A program made the translations under genes and the position numbers. From Flavobacterium salmonis (GTDB lineage: Bacteria; Bacteroidota; Bacteroidia; Flavobacteriales; Flavobacteriaceae), in the NCBI RefSeq assembly GCF_903819435.1, contig NZ_CAIJDP010000052.1, positions 1-64,000 on the forward strand: DNA of 64,000 bases, written 5' to 3'. Positions 47,855 through 60,425 of this stretch are shown here, piece by piece; the stretch's first letter is position 1; each line of letters opens with the position of its first letter. The notes under the pieces are model-generated. The model was not told the DNA's origin, did not search any database, and saw only the letters and a program-made list of their open reading frames with translations.

Positions 47855-50449
47855 TTATTGAACAGATACCTTAGTCATTTTTAAATCTTTAGCTTCTGAA
47901 CTTGTTCCATAATATACCTCATATTCACCAGAAGTTACATTCATTCCTCTACTGTTAGAATCATAAAATTCAAATGAAGAAGCCGGTAAATCGATTGTTA
48001 CATTTTGACTTTCGCCTGCTTTTAAATGGATTCGTTTAAAACCTTTCAATGTTTTTAAAGGACCGTCTGTATCCTTTACCTTTCGAACATAAACCTGAAC
48101 AATCTCTGTTCCTTCGCGTTTACTACTATTTTTTATTAGGAAGCTTAATTGTGTATTTTCATTCGGTTTTATCTTAGTCTTACTCAGGTTTGCTGTACCA
48201 ATATTGAATTTAGAGTAGCTTAAGCCAAAACCAAACGGGAATAAAACATCAGTTGTGTATCTGTAAGTACGGCCTTTCATCGAATAATCTTCAAAGTCAC
48301 CTAATATATCTGAATTTTTATAAAATGAAACAGGCAGTTTCCCCGCAGGGTTGTAATCCCCAAAAAGAACATCAGCAACAGCCTGACCTCCGGATTCACC
48401 TGGATACCATGCCTGTAAAATAGCATCGCAGCTTGTTGTTTCTGGTGCAAAAGCTATTGCAGAGCCGGAGCAGTTTACAAAAACTACTTTTTTGCCTGCA
48501 GCTTTAAGCTCTTGCAGACATTTTCTCTGAACAGCAGGAAGCTCGATATTTGTTCGGTCTCCTCCTTTAAAACCTGGATAAGAAACAGGCATTTCTTCTC
48601 CTTCAAGCAAAGTAGAAAGCCCTCCCACAAAAATTACGGTATCGATGCCTTTTAATTTTTGAATTAATCCTCCGAAATCAATATCATATTCTTTTCCAAA
48701 ATCGAATTCAAGATTTGCCTGCCAATTGTTTGACTGGGCGTAAAGAATTTCGATTTTATATTTTTTACCCGCTTCAACCGGAAATGGAATATTACCCGGA
48801 ACAGTGCGCCAGTTGGTATATTTTGCTATTGATTTACCATCAACTAACAATTCAAAAGCTCCTGTAGCTCCGGTTTTAAAAACAAGAGTATCATTTGCTT
48901 TCGCTGAAAATTCTGTCTCATATTTTGCCGAAAACCCTTCTAATTTGATCCCTGAAGCAAATTCATGCTGACCGGCAGTAGTCATTTTTATAGGATTTAA
49001 AATCTGCTGGGATATTACACTCTTCCCTTCTCTATTCGGATTGTTCCAATAGGTCGCTTTCATTCCTTTTTTTCCTTCAAATGAAATCTGGTCAAAATAA
49101 GTTTGATTTACCTTATCTTCAACTAAATCACAGGCTTTATCATACACTATTTTATTTGCCGTAACTTTTGATTCTATTCCGCTCTTAATGGTAATTGTTT
49201 TGACAGGAGTTCCATTATAATTTCCCCATAACATCGGTTCATTATCAGCGTTCGGACCTACAACTGCGATTTTGCTTGTCGTTTTATTTAAAGGAAGAAT
49301 GTTGTTCTTATTTTGCAAAAGTGTCATTGACTTTTGAGCCATTTCAAGTGCTAACTGTTGATGTTCTTTATTATTAAGCACAGAAGCCGGAATTTGAGCC
49401 CAGGGCACTATTGCATCATCATCCATTTCGCCTAAGTCAAAACGGCCAACTAACACACGAAGCAGACTTTTATCAATATCGGCTTCTTTTATTAAATCTT
49501 TCTCAACCGCTTCAGGCAAATTTTTAAATGGATATTTTTCCCACACACATTCAACATCTGTTCCGGCAAGTACCGCCTTAGAAGCTGCATGTGTTGCATC
49601 TGACGAGACTTTATGAGTCGTATAAAAATCGGTTACAGCTCCGCAATCTGAAACCACCAGATATTTAAATCCCCATTCATCACGAAGGATACGCTGCAGT
49701 AAACGGGTATTGCTGCAACAAGGTTCATCGTCTAAACGCTGATAGGCACACATTACCTGACGTACATCAGCATCTTGTACTAATGATTTAAAGGCTGGCA
49801 GATAGGTTTCATATAATTCTCGTGGATTTACATTATTTAAATTTAATTCGTGCCTGCTCCATTCAGGTCCGGAATGAACAGCAAAATGTTTGGCACAGGC
49901 TAAAAGCTTACGGTATTTAGCATCTGCAGGACCTTGCAGTCCCTTAACTACTGAAACTCCCATTCGCGAAGTAAGATATGGATCTTCTCCATAGGTTTCC
50001 TGACCGCGACCCCAGCGTGGATCTCTAAAAATATTGACGTTCGGCGTCCAGACAGAAAGACTCAAAAACCGTTTATTCTCATTACCATTCTGAATCCATT
50101 GGTTATATTTTGCACGGGCTTCATCAGAAACAGCATTAAAAACATTATAGACTAACTGATCGTCAAACGAGGCTGCCATACCAATTGGCTCTGGAAAAAC
50201 AGTAACATTATCGTTATTTGCATAGCCATGTAAAGCCTCACTCCACCAATTGAATTTTTTAATTCCAAGTCTCGGAATGGGATCACTCTGATCACACATT
50301 AACGCTGCCTTTTCTTCAAGGGTTAATCTTGAAATTAAATCTTTTGCCCGTTCTGTTGAACTAAGAGACGGATTCTTAAAAGGATATTGCTGTGCGTTTA
50401 CACTAAAAACAGCAACTAAACTTATGATGAACACAGAACTAACTTTCAT
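47855..50449 (-). CDS. GH3 beta-xylosidase-like enzyme with PA14 insertion
   Basis: An 864-aa exported protein (signal peptide 1-19). Signatures of the Xyl3A-type GH3 branch: WWSEALHGYAN (68-78), PNVNIFRDPRWGRGQETYGEDP, CAKHFAVHSGPE, and nucleophile D268 in VVSDCGAVTD. A PA14-type beta domain (about 455-600, ATYWNNPNREGK, FELLVDGKSI) is inserted in the second GH3 domain, and a fibronectin-like domain ends the protein. It should release xylose, or arabinose, from oligosaccharides in the periplasm. It lies 43 bp after the GH43 gene. Confidence 0.92.
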   Translation of the reverse strand: MKVSSVFIISLVAVFSVNAQQYPFKNPSLSSTERAKDLISRLTLEEKAALMCDQSDPIPRLGIKKFNWWSEALHGYANNDNVTVFPEPIGMAASFDDQLVYNVFNAVSDEARAKYNQWIQNGNENKRFLSLSVWTPNVNIFRDPRWGRGQETYGEDPYLTSRMGVSVVKGLQGPADAKYRKLLACAKHFAVHSGPEWSRHELNLNNVNPRELYETYLPAFKSLVQDADVRQVMCAYQRLDDEPCCSNTRLLQRILRDEWGFKYLVVSDCGAVTDFYTTHKVSSDATHAASKAVLAGTDVECVWEKYPFKNLPEAVEKDLIKEADIDKSLLRVLVGRFDLGEMDDDAIVPWAQIPASVLNNKEHQQLALEMAQKSMTLLQNKNNILPLNKTTSKIAVVGPNADNEPMLWGNYNGTPVKTITIKSGIESKVTANKIVYDKACDLVEDKVNQTYFDQISFEGKKGMKATYWNNPNREGKSVISQQILNPIKMTTAGQHEFASGIKLEGFSAKYETEFSAKANDTLVFKTGATGAFELLVDGKSIAKYTNWRTVPGNIPFPVEAGKKYKIEILYAQSNNWQANLEFDFGKEYDIDFGGLIQKLKGIDTVIFVGGLSTLLEGEEMPVSYPGFKGGDRTNIELPAVQRKCLQELKAAGKKVVFVNCSGSAIAFAPETTSCDAILQAWYPGESGGQAVADVLFGDYNPAGKLPVSFYKNSDILGDFEDYSMKGRTYRYTTDVLFPFGFGLSYSKFNIGTANLSKTKIKPNENTQLSFLIKNSSKREGTEIVQVYVRKVKDTDGPLKTLKGFKRIHLKAGESQNVTIDLPASSFEFYDSNSRGMNVTSGEYEVYYGTSSEAKDLKMTKVSVQ

Positions 50450-50491
50450 GATTTCTGAATTATATAATGAATATTTTGTGACGCTAATCGA

Positions 50492-52078
50492 CTAATTATT
50501 TTTTAAAATTTGATCTTGAATATGGAAATAATCAAAATCAACAAAACCTCCGGTTTTTTTTGTTGCATAATTGAACAATCCAAATCGATATCCCATAAAA
50601 TGCGGAAGTGTATATGGCAGTTTTATTTTTTTTCCAATACTCATCCATTTTTTGCCATCTAAACTGTAAAAAAAAATGCCTTCATCTGCCTTGTCTTTAA
50701 AGTTACATTCTGCCCTGAAATAAATTTTATCCTGCTTTAACGGAACACTTTCTATTTCGATTGGAAGATCTTTAACCGTAGCAATCATTACTATTTTCTT
50801 AGCATTTTTTTCGGCTTTTACGCCAATCAATCCGTATTCTTTTTGCAATAAAGAAAGTCCTGCAAAATCACCTTCTTTCATTTTAGAAACCTCAACCAGA
50901 ATAGTTCCTGAACTTTGAGGGCCAAAAGTTCTTTGCGTCAACGTATTTTTTGCCTGAACAAAACTGCTGTCGATTCTGCCGGTTTTTAATCTTAAAAAAC
51001 CTTTTCTTTCTTTTACCGACCAAAGTGCATGATCTGGATTGTGATTCCATTGCCAGACTAATGACAAATCAGGATCATTCTTTTTTCTGGTAAAATCATC
51101 TGAGTTTACAATTCCGGGAATCAAACTTTTGCTTGCCGGTAAATCGAGATTTTGTGGCACTGTATTATTTTCACCTAAAATTGGCCAGCCGTCTTCCCAC
51201 TTAACCGGTACGAAATAAGGAATTCGTCCTACACCGCCAAAATCCCTGAACAGATAGGAGAACCATTTCCCGTCAGGAGTATCGATAAGTCCGCCCTGCG
51301 CCACGCCTAAATCCTGCAATCCTACTTTTCCTTCCCACGGACCTGAAATCTTATCGGCTCTGTGTATAATTACGGTGCGAATTCCGTCTTTTGGCCAGAC
51401 GATATTAAACAGATAATATTTTCCTTTGATTTTAAAAAGCTGCGAACCTTCAGATTGCAACATAATATTTATTCCTGCGGGCGCACTTGCATTTTCTATT
51501 AAAATCTTTTTTGTTTCTTCTTTTACAGCTGATAATTCTGAATTTAATTCTATACTCTGCAATTTTCCTGCTCCCCAAATCATATACACTTTTCCGTCAT
51601 CATCAAAAAAGATAGAATGATCGTGATAGGATGTATTTAAAATGTTTCGTTTCCAAGGGCCTTTTTCGATATTTTTTGTAGAAAAAATATAGGTTTTACC
51701 AGTCGTTCCGGAAAAAGTGCTGACATAGTACATCCCATTATGATAATTCAGACTGCTCGCCCAGGAACCTCTTCCGTAATCATTTTTTCCATTATACAGA
51801 TTTAATTTATCGATATCATCTTCTAATGTTTGATACGCATAATTAACTATTTTCCAATTTACTAAGTCGGTAGATTTCATAATAGGAACACCGGGATTCA
51901 TGTGCATTGTCGTGCTGCTCATGTAATAGATATCGTTTACACGAATGATGGACATATCAGGAACATCGGCAAAAATTACTGGATTCTGAGCCTTTTTTTG
52001 TGCATAATTAATAGACCAATTCACAAGCAGAAGAAGACTAAAAAAAGTATTTCTAATTTTCATTTTATTTGGTATCAT
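50492..52078 (-). CDS. GH43 beta-xylosidase/alpha-arabinofuranosidase with C-terminal beta-sandwich
   Basis: A 528-aa exported protein. Five-blade propeller residues are visible: the base Asp in ADVPDMSIIRV, the pKa-modulating Asp in HDHSIFFDDDG and the acid Glu in LQSEGSQLF. The C-terminal part (from about 335) is the beta-sandwich common in GH43 members that act on arabinoxylan. The layout resembles subfamily 12. Met6 (start at 52063) gives a shorter, more regular signal peptide (MKIRNTFFSLLLLVNWSINYAQ); the 52078 start is kept because both are possible. Confidence 0.88.
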   Translation of the reverse strand: MIPNKMKIRNTFFSLLLLVNWSINYAQKKAQNPVIFADVPDMSIIRVNDIYYMSSTTMHMNPGVPIMKSTDLVNWKIVNYAYQTLEDDIDKLNLYNGKNDYGRGSWASSLNYHNGMYYVSTFSGTTGKTYIFSTKNIEKGPWKRNILNTSYHDHSIFFDDDGKVYMIWGAGKLQSIELNSELSAVKEETKKILIENASAPAGINIMLQSEGSQLFKIKGKYYLFNIVWPKDGIRTVIIHRADKISGPWEGKVGLQDLGVAQGGLIDTPDGKWFSYLFRDFGGVGRIPYFVPVKWEDGWPILGENNTVPQNLDLPASKSLIPGIVNSDDFTRKKNDPDLSLVWQWNHNPDHALWSVKERKGFLRLKTGRIDSSFVQAKNTLTQRTFGPQSSGTILVEVSKMKEGDFAGLSLLQKEYGLIGVKAEKNAKKIVMIATVKDLPIEIESVPLKQDKIYFRAECNFKDKADEGIFFYSLDGKKWMSIGKKIKLPYTLPHFMGYRFGLFNYATKKTGGFVDFDYFHIQDQILKNN

Positions 52079-52294
52079 TTTCTAATCTTTTAAAATTCTG
52101 AATTGATGAAACTTTGGACTATTACTCCCTTCATTAGATTTTATTGTAATGTTTACAATGTCTATTTTCAACATTAATCGGATGGTTTTATTAGCCTAAG
52201 AAATAATCAGTATAAAAATATTACTGCGGTCCTGCCTTAAATTACCATTAATTTAAAAGACCGTGCAACTCTTTCCTTAGCCTGAAATCTAATC

Positions 52295-55006
52295 TTATTT
52301 TTTTACAAATTTTCTGCTTATTTTAGATTTATCGTTTGTTCCATTAATAAAATAAACTCCGGCTGGCAGTGATTCTATTCTTATTCTGGTACTGCCGTTT
52401 TTCAAAGTGCCTGAATGCATTAAAGTCCCCTGAACATTAAAAATTTTATAATCAAAGTCAGAAGTCATCTTATCTACAAAAATTTCGTCCAACGCTGGAT
52501 TTGGATATAATTTGAAACTAACTTCATCCAATTCATTTTGATCCGTGCCTAATGTGGTAAATTCCAACGGAAGCACAGTAGCGTTATATCCGCTTTTTTC
52601 ACTTAAGTAAAAACGGAATGATGAAATTAAGGGTTCACTTCCTACAGTTACAGGATAAAATGCAGTAACATTATTTACTGTCTTCAATGTGTAGCTTCCT
52701 GCCGGAGCTTTCATACCAATGTAAACCGGATTCATCTGATCAACAGTTAAGGCTTTTGGTGTTGAAACATTTCCGGTACCGCTAAAAACAAATGTACCTG
52801 TGCCACTCAATAAAACAGGGGTATTGGCCGGAATTACACCTTCAATTTTATTACAAATTATTTTAGTTGATGAAGGCAGCATCGTATACGCTGTTACACC
52901 TTGAGGTATACTCGCTTCATACGGAAGAACCAAAACATCATAACCTGCAATAGTTTTGGTAAAAGACGCAGCTAAAGCTGAAAAACCGAAAGGAACATTA
53001 AAATCTCCTCCCTGATCCATAAGATTTAGATTGTTACACGTTGTTCCTGATATTACATTGTCGGCAGTGTTATTGGCCGTTACATAAAAAATACTGTTTT
53101 TATTTGCTGATTTGGCATGCCAATCCTGAGAGGAACTGATACCAGTCGTGTTTCTAAAATCTAATGATACATAATTGGTGCTTTGCAGAGCATCCATCAA
53201 AAGGCTGTCATCATCTGAATATATTCCTCCAAATTCGGCCGCTTTTTCGTCAGCAATATTAAAATACACATCACCCAAATTTAAAGTAAGTACTGAACTG
53301 TAATTAGAATTTCGCAAGCCAATGATTCCGGTACATCCATCTGTAAGAACGGATTTAGAAATATCAAATGTCAAATCAAATTCAACCCCGGTAGGAAAAT
53401 TAAATTTTCCATAATTTTTAGATTTTACCTGCCCATTGTCATTGATATAATACAGTGTTGTATTATCAGTATTAGCCTGATTTGCAGTGGTAAAACTTTT
53501 AACATGCATTATAAATTTATTGTAACGGTTATCTAATTTCAAATATCCATTAGCACCGTCCATATTGGTACTTATCAGAGGATTTGCGTTTGCAAATGTC
53601 ACTGTTTTGCCGCTAATCTGGTATGTTGTTCCAAATGCAGGATTTGTAACAGACTGGTTTTCAATTTTAGCATAATGAACTTCTTTACTGGTCATTTGAG
53701 AGGGCACCCTTTCCTTGCTTTTTTCAAATATCAAAGTAATAAAACTGGAAGGGTCAATACTCACTACCGGACGAAATGTTTCAGTAAAACTAATCGCAGT
53801 GTTTTGCATATCAATACTCTGATTGGTAATTGTTTTAGTCCCTTTTACAGAATAAAATGGCAAATCTACAGTAAGATTATAGGTGTTTTGTGATGGATTA
53901 ATTATGGTAAGAACAATTTTATCACCAGCATCATTTATGTACGAAGATCCTTTAAGCTGTGCAGTTGCATCACTCCAAGTTGATTCTATACGTGTTGTAC
54001 CTGTAGTGAATTTAGCATATTGCGAAAGTATATGCCCTCTTTTGGTAATTTCTCCGGATACTGTTCCGTTTGTCCCGTCTCCCATTAATGCATAATATCG
54101 CTTAGTGGCGTAGTGAATCCAGGCATTGACATTTCCTAACATAGCATCATTTACACTGTTAGCGAAACTAAAAGCATCAATTCCCCAATTAAAATCACGA
54201 ACCGTACCTCCTGAATTCCAGTTAATGAGGTATTCCGTCATCCATATCTCCTTGTTATAATTCTTAAATTGTTTGTATTTTGACTGAATACCACCATACT
54301 GATGAACGCCGTAAACTTCAAAGTTTTTCATGACATCAGCATCCAGAAAAGCATTTGAAAAAGAATCTGAATAACCAACACTTTCCGGTGCAATAACTTT
54401 ACAATTAATAAGATGACCGTAATTTTTAACAAAAGCAGCTATTTGTACAGGTGTCCAAATACAGCCCTGATAGGTTGCCATTTCATCTGGCTCATTTTGA
54501 ATTGAAATATAATCGAGTTCTACTCCATTATCACGAAGATAGGTTACATACCGATTAAGATACAAAGCATAATCCTCATAATGTTCTTCTTTCAGGTAGC
54601 CAATTTGCTGAACGCCATTTGCATCGGTATAAACTGCAACTTCACTGTTATTCGTTTTCCATTCTGCCGGCATTGTCCAGGGGCTTGCAAAAATCTTTAA
54701 TCCCAATTCATTTTTGGCTAATTTTGCAGTTGCAAGCGTTGACGGCCAGTTACTTTCAACCGGAATATAAAGGCGCATAATGTTATAACCGGCTTCACTG
54801 TTTGTTCCCCACATTTTTTTGATTTCATCAGTAGACATGTGATTATAACCAAACTGGGGACTGCATACAAAACCTCCAAAACCAGTAACTTTTTGATATG
54901 TTTTATTTTTATCAATTTGTACTTTTGCATTTTGTGCACTTAACTGAGCAGCTGACACAAATAAAATTGCAAACAATATTGAACTTAATTGGTATAATTT
55001 TTTCAT
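52295..55006 (-). CDS. GH30 xylanase-like enzyme with T9SS sorting domain
   Basis: A 903-aa exported protein (signal peptide 1-25). GH30 domain at about 28-440: FGGFVCSP, acid E172 in SIQNEPDE and nucleophile E258 in EIWMTEYL. R303 in TKRYYALMG may correspond to the Arg that binds the glucuronate side chain in subfamily 8 glucuronoxylanases, but this alignment is by eye. Residues about 440-810 are beta-rich regions that I do not recognise, possibly carbohydrate-binding. The C-terminus (about 825-903, FKLYPNPALDEIFV, SLPAGVYFINGT, KFVKK) is a type A T9SS signal, so this enzyme is sent to the cell surface. It is the only clear T9SS tail in the window. Confidence 0.9.
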   Translation of the reverse strand: MKKLYQLSSILFAILFVSAAQLSAQNAKVQIDKNKTYQKVTGFGGFVCSPQFGYNHMSTDEIKKMWGTNSEAGYNIMRLYIPVESNWPSTLATAKLAKNELGLKIFASPWTMPAEWKTNNSEVAVYTDANGVQQIGYLKEEHYEDYALYLNRYVTYLRDNGVELDYISIQNEPDEMATYQGCIWTPVQIAAFVKNYGHLINCKVIAPESVGYSDSFSNAFLDADVMKNFEVYGVHQYGGIQSKYKQFKNYNKEIWMTEYLINWNSGGTVRDFNWGIDAFSFANSVNDAMLGNVNAWIHYATKRYYALMGDGTNGTVSGEITKRGHILSQYAKFTTGTTRIESTWSDATAQLKGSSYINDAGDKIVLTIINPSQNTYNLTVDLPFYSVKGTKTITNQSIDMQNTAISFTETFRPVVSIDPSSFITLIFEKSKERVPSQMTSKEVHYAKIENQSVTNPAFGTTYQISGKTVTFANANPLISTNMDGANGYLKLDNRYNKFIMHVKSFTTANQANTDNTTLYYINDNGQVKSKNYGKFNFPTGVEFDLTFDISKSVLTDGCTGIIGLRNSNYSSVLTLNLGDVYFNIADEKAAEFGGIYSDDDSLLMDALQSTNYVSLDFRNTTGISSSQDWHAKSANKNSIFYVTANNTADNVISGTTCNNLNLMDQGGDFNVPFGFSALAASFTKTIAGYDVLVLPYEASIPQGVTAYTMLPSSTKIICNKIEGVIPANTPVLLSGTGTFVFSGTGNVSTPKALTVDQMNPVYIGMKAPAGSYTLKTVNNVTAFYPVTVGSEPLISSFRFYLSEKSGYNATVLPLEFTTLGTDQNELDEVSFKLYPNPALDEIFVDKMTSDFDYKIFNVQGTLMHSGTLKNGSTRIRIESLPAGVYFINGTNDKSKISRKFVKK

Positions 55007-55047
55007 ATTCTACTTTGTTGGTTACTAAAATTTAATCAATTAAAAAA

Positions 55048-57582
55048 TTAGAATTTACTCTGTAATGATTCACTTTCCGGCGGTCCGAGATAAGAAGGTT
55101 TTAATCCTCCGGTATTTATAACAATCTTCTGCAGCACAATACCAGCATCTAAAACGCGAAAACGTAAAACATGCTTTCCTGCTTTCGAAATAGTATGTTT
55201 TGTGTTAGAATGTATCAGGTGTTCTGCCTGCCATCTTCCCAATTCGCCGCGGTAATGTCCGTTAAAATTTATAAGCTGTGGTTTTTCTCCATCGAAAGAA
55301 ACTTCATAACGAAGGCCTTTGTTGCTGTTAAAATTAAGTGTTGGAGCCAAAAGCAATTCTACATTAAACTCTCCGGTTGAAGTAAAATCTATTTCATATT
55401 CAACAAAAATATTCTCTGTTTGAGATGGATATTTATTTTGTGGAAATGTAGTAATACCGCTTTTTGTTTTTCCAAAATCAGGAATTACCTCCCAGTGAAT
55501 ATTGTCTGAATTATTTACTTTAGAAAAATGTTCTGCTTCGATAGAAACATACCCATCCTTTTCTACAAATACATTCGAAACTATCTGATCTTTTTCTGAA
55601 ACATAAGTAACTTCAGGAAGGATATTTTTAGGAGTATCGTGCCAGGCCTTATATCCAATTCTCATTTGATCCATTATGTGGGTCCATTTTCCGCCTGAAA
55701 TTTCATTATTGTACTTATTTTGAAGAACAGCATCTCTTTCAAAATTTCTTTTCACCTGATCAGCAAAAGTGTTGGCTAAAATGTTTTTTTCTGCCGCAAG
55801 TTTTCTGTTATTCGCCTGGGCAAAATACATTTCATAAAGATTACTGCAGGCATCTATGGGATATAGCACAAGTTGAAAATAGGCATCTTTATATTCTTTG
55901 GGAATATCATTGTAAATTCTATAAGAATCAAGTGATAAGTTCTTGTAATCATTAACTACCCTTTCAAATTCATTATAGTTTTCAAGACTATACGTTTTGC
56001 TGTCCAGCATTTCGGGAGTAACTCGTCTGTTGAATTTTGGATAGGTATTTAATAGTCTGGCGATTTCTTTGGCATGTTCTGTTCCGAACTGTTCAGCAGC
56101 CCATTTCTCCGTAAATTCAAAAAGATTCTGAGAATTAAACTTCTTCGGATTCCATGCCATTTCTAAAAAGAAACTGATAGGGAATTCCATTGGCTTAAGA
56201 TCTCCAACATTGACAATCCAGATTTTATCAACACCGTGCTCGTAGCTCAGATTCATTTGTTCCCAGACTCTTTGTATCGGACTTATGTTGATCCATTTCG
56301 AATTTCTTGGGCCTCCCACATAATCAAAATGATAGTACATTCCGTAACCTCCTTTGTGCAAAGGTTTTGTCAAATCTGGAAGTTTACGTACATTTCCCCA
56401 ATTGTCATCACAAAAAAGCAAAATTACATCATCGGGAACACGCATGCCCTGATCATAATAATCCTGTACTTCCTTATACAATGCCCAAACCTGAGGTGTT
56501 TTTTCAGGCTTTTTTTGCGTTACCTCAGCAATAATTTTACGCTGTTCTTTTACGATATTCTCCAGCAGACTTATATTAGTTCCTTCGCTCATTGCTTCAT
56601 CGCCATCTCCACGCATTCCTACGGTTACTAATTTTTCCCAGTCTTTACTACGCTGAATTCCACCTTTCCAGAATTCATCTAAAACGGGTTTATTTTTAGC
56701 ATAATCCCAAATATTTGGAAGATTATTTTTTTTTATATACCGATGCCAATCTGTTTGTGCCAAAGCCATTGGTTCATGGTGCGATGTGCCGATGACAATT
56801 CCCATTTCATTTGCCAAAGGTCCGCTGGCTGCATCATCATCATAAAAAGCATTTCCCCACATGGCTGGCCAAATGTAATTAGCTTTTAAACGAAGCAGTA
56901 ATTCAAAAACTTTTTCATAAAATTGACTGTTAAATCCACCAAATTTTGCTTTCGACCAACCGCTTAATGCAGGTGCTTCATCATTGATAAAAATTCCTCT
57001 GTATTTTACCGCAGGTTCGCCATCAGTGTAGGTTCCTTTTATAAAATACAGATTCTCTTTTTTCTCGACGGGAACATCGGCCCAATAGTACCAAGGCGAA
57101 ACTCCAATTTGTTTCGACAATTCGTAAATTCCGTAAATCGTTCCGCGTTTGTCACTTCCGGCAATTATGATGGCTTCATCTACTCCTTTAAATGGATTTT
57201 TTATGTTTTGAATAATAAATTTTTCATTTTTACCTTTCAGCAGCTTTCCGTCAATTTTATTTGCTTTAACTAAATCATCAATAACCGAATTGGTTCCGAT
57301 TGTTCCAATGATAATCAGCGACGATGTAGAATTTGGATTCTGATTAAAAACAGTCGGTTTATCACCCGTAACTTTTTCAAAATCAGATTGAAAATTACCG
57401 ATTGCACGCAAAACACCTGCATCAGTTCCCTTAGTAACTAGTAAAGAAAGCTGTGAAGATTTCTCTTTCAGTACAACAACATTATCACCTTTTTGAGTTG
57501 TAATAAATGGCTGTGAAGCGTTTGAAATAATAGAACTAAAAACGATAAGAAGTGTTAGGATATATTTTGAAAATCTATTCAT
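55048..57582 (-). CDS. GH115 xylan alpha-1,2-glucuronidase
   Basis: An exported protein of about 844 aa (851 from the longer start at 57603); I prefer the start at 57582 because MNRFSKYILTLLIVFSSIISNA is a good signal peptide. GH115 features: GTIYGIYELSKQIGVSPWYYWADVP, YRGIFINDEAPALSGW, LRLKANYIWPAMWGNAFYDDD, GIVIGTSHHEPM, and FDYVGGPRNSKWINISP. A C-terminal beta domain (from about 690, YVSIEAEHFSKVNNSDN) completes the family layout. It removes (methyl)glucuronic acid from xylan and its fragments, and matches the GH30 gene 42 bp downstream in function. Confidence 0.93.
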   Translation of the reverse strand: MNRFSKYILTLLIVFSSIISNASQPFITTQKGDNVVVLKEKSSQLSLLVTKGTDAGVLRAIGNFQSDFEKVTGDKPTVFNQNPNSTSSLIIIGTIGTNSVIDDLVKANKIDGKLLKGKNEKFIIQNIKNPFKGVDEAIIIAGSDKRGTIYGIYELSKQIGVSPWYYWADVPVEKKENLYFIKGTYTDGEPAVKYRGIFINDEAPALSGWSKAKFGGFNSQFYEKVFELLLRLKANYIWPAMWGNAFYDDDAASGPLANEMGIVIGTSHHEPMALAQTDWHRYIKKNNLPNIWDYAKNKPVLDEFWKGGIQRSKDWEKLVTVGMRGDGDEAMSEGTNISLLENIVKEQRKIIAEVTQKKPEKTPQVWALYKEVQDYYDQGMRVPDDVILLFCDDNWGNVRKLPDLTKPLHKGGYGMYYHFDYVGGPRNSKWINISPIQRVWEQMNLSYEHGVDKIWIVNVGDLKPMEFPISFFLEMAWNPKKFNSQNLFEFTEKWAAEQFGTEHAKEIARLLNTYPKFNRRVTPEMLDSKTYSLENYNEFERVVNDYKNLSLDSYRIYNDIPKEYKDAYFQLVLYPIDACSNLYEMYFAQANNRKLAAEKNILANTFADQVKRNFERDAVLQNKYNNEISGGKWTHIMDQMRIGYKAWHDTPKNILPEVTYVSEKDQIVSNVFVEKDGYVSIEAEHFSKVNNSDNIHWEVIPDFGKTKSGITTFPQNKYPSQTENIFVEYEIDFTSTGEFNVELLLAPTLNFNSNKGLRYEVSFDGEKPQLINFNGHYRGELGRWQAEHLIHSNTKHTISKAGKHVLRFRVLDAGIVLQKIVINTGGLKPSYLGPPESESLQSKF

Positions 57583-57636
57583 GAACTTTAATGTGTTATC
57601 CAATTCAATTAATATTCTTTGAAATTCAGTTTATTT

Positions 57637-60366
<2,730 letters not shown>

Positions 60367-60425
60367 TTATTGTCAAAAATCTTTTAAAATCTGGATTGAA
60401 ATACATTCAAATTCAAAAAAAGCAA

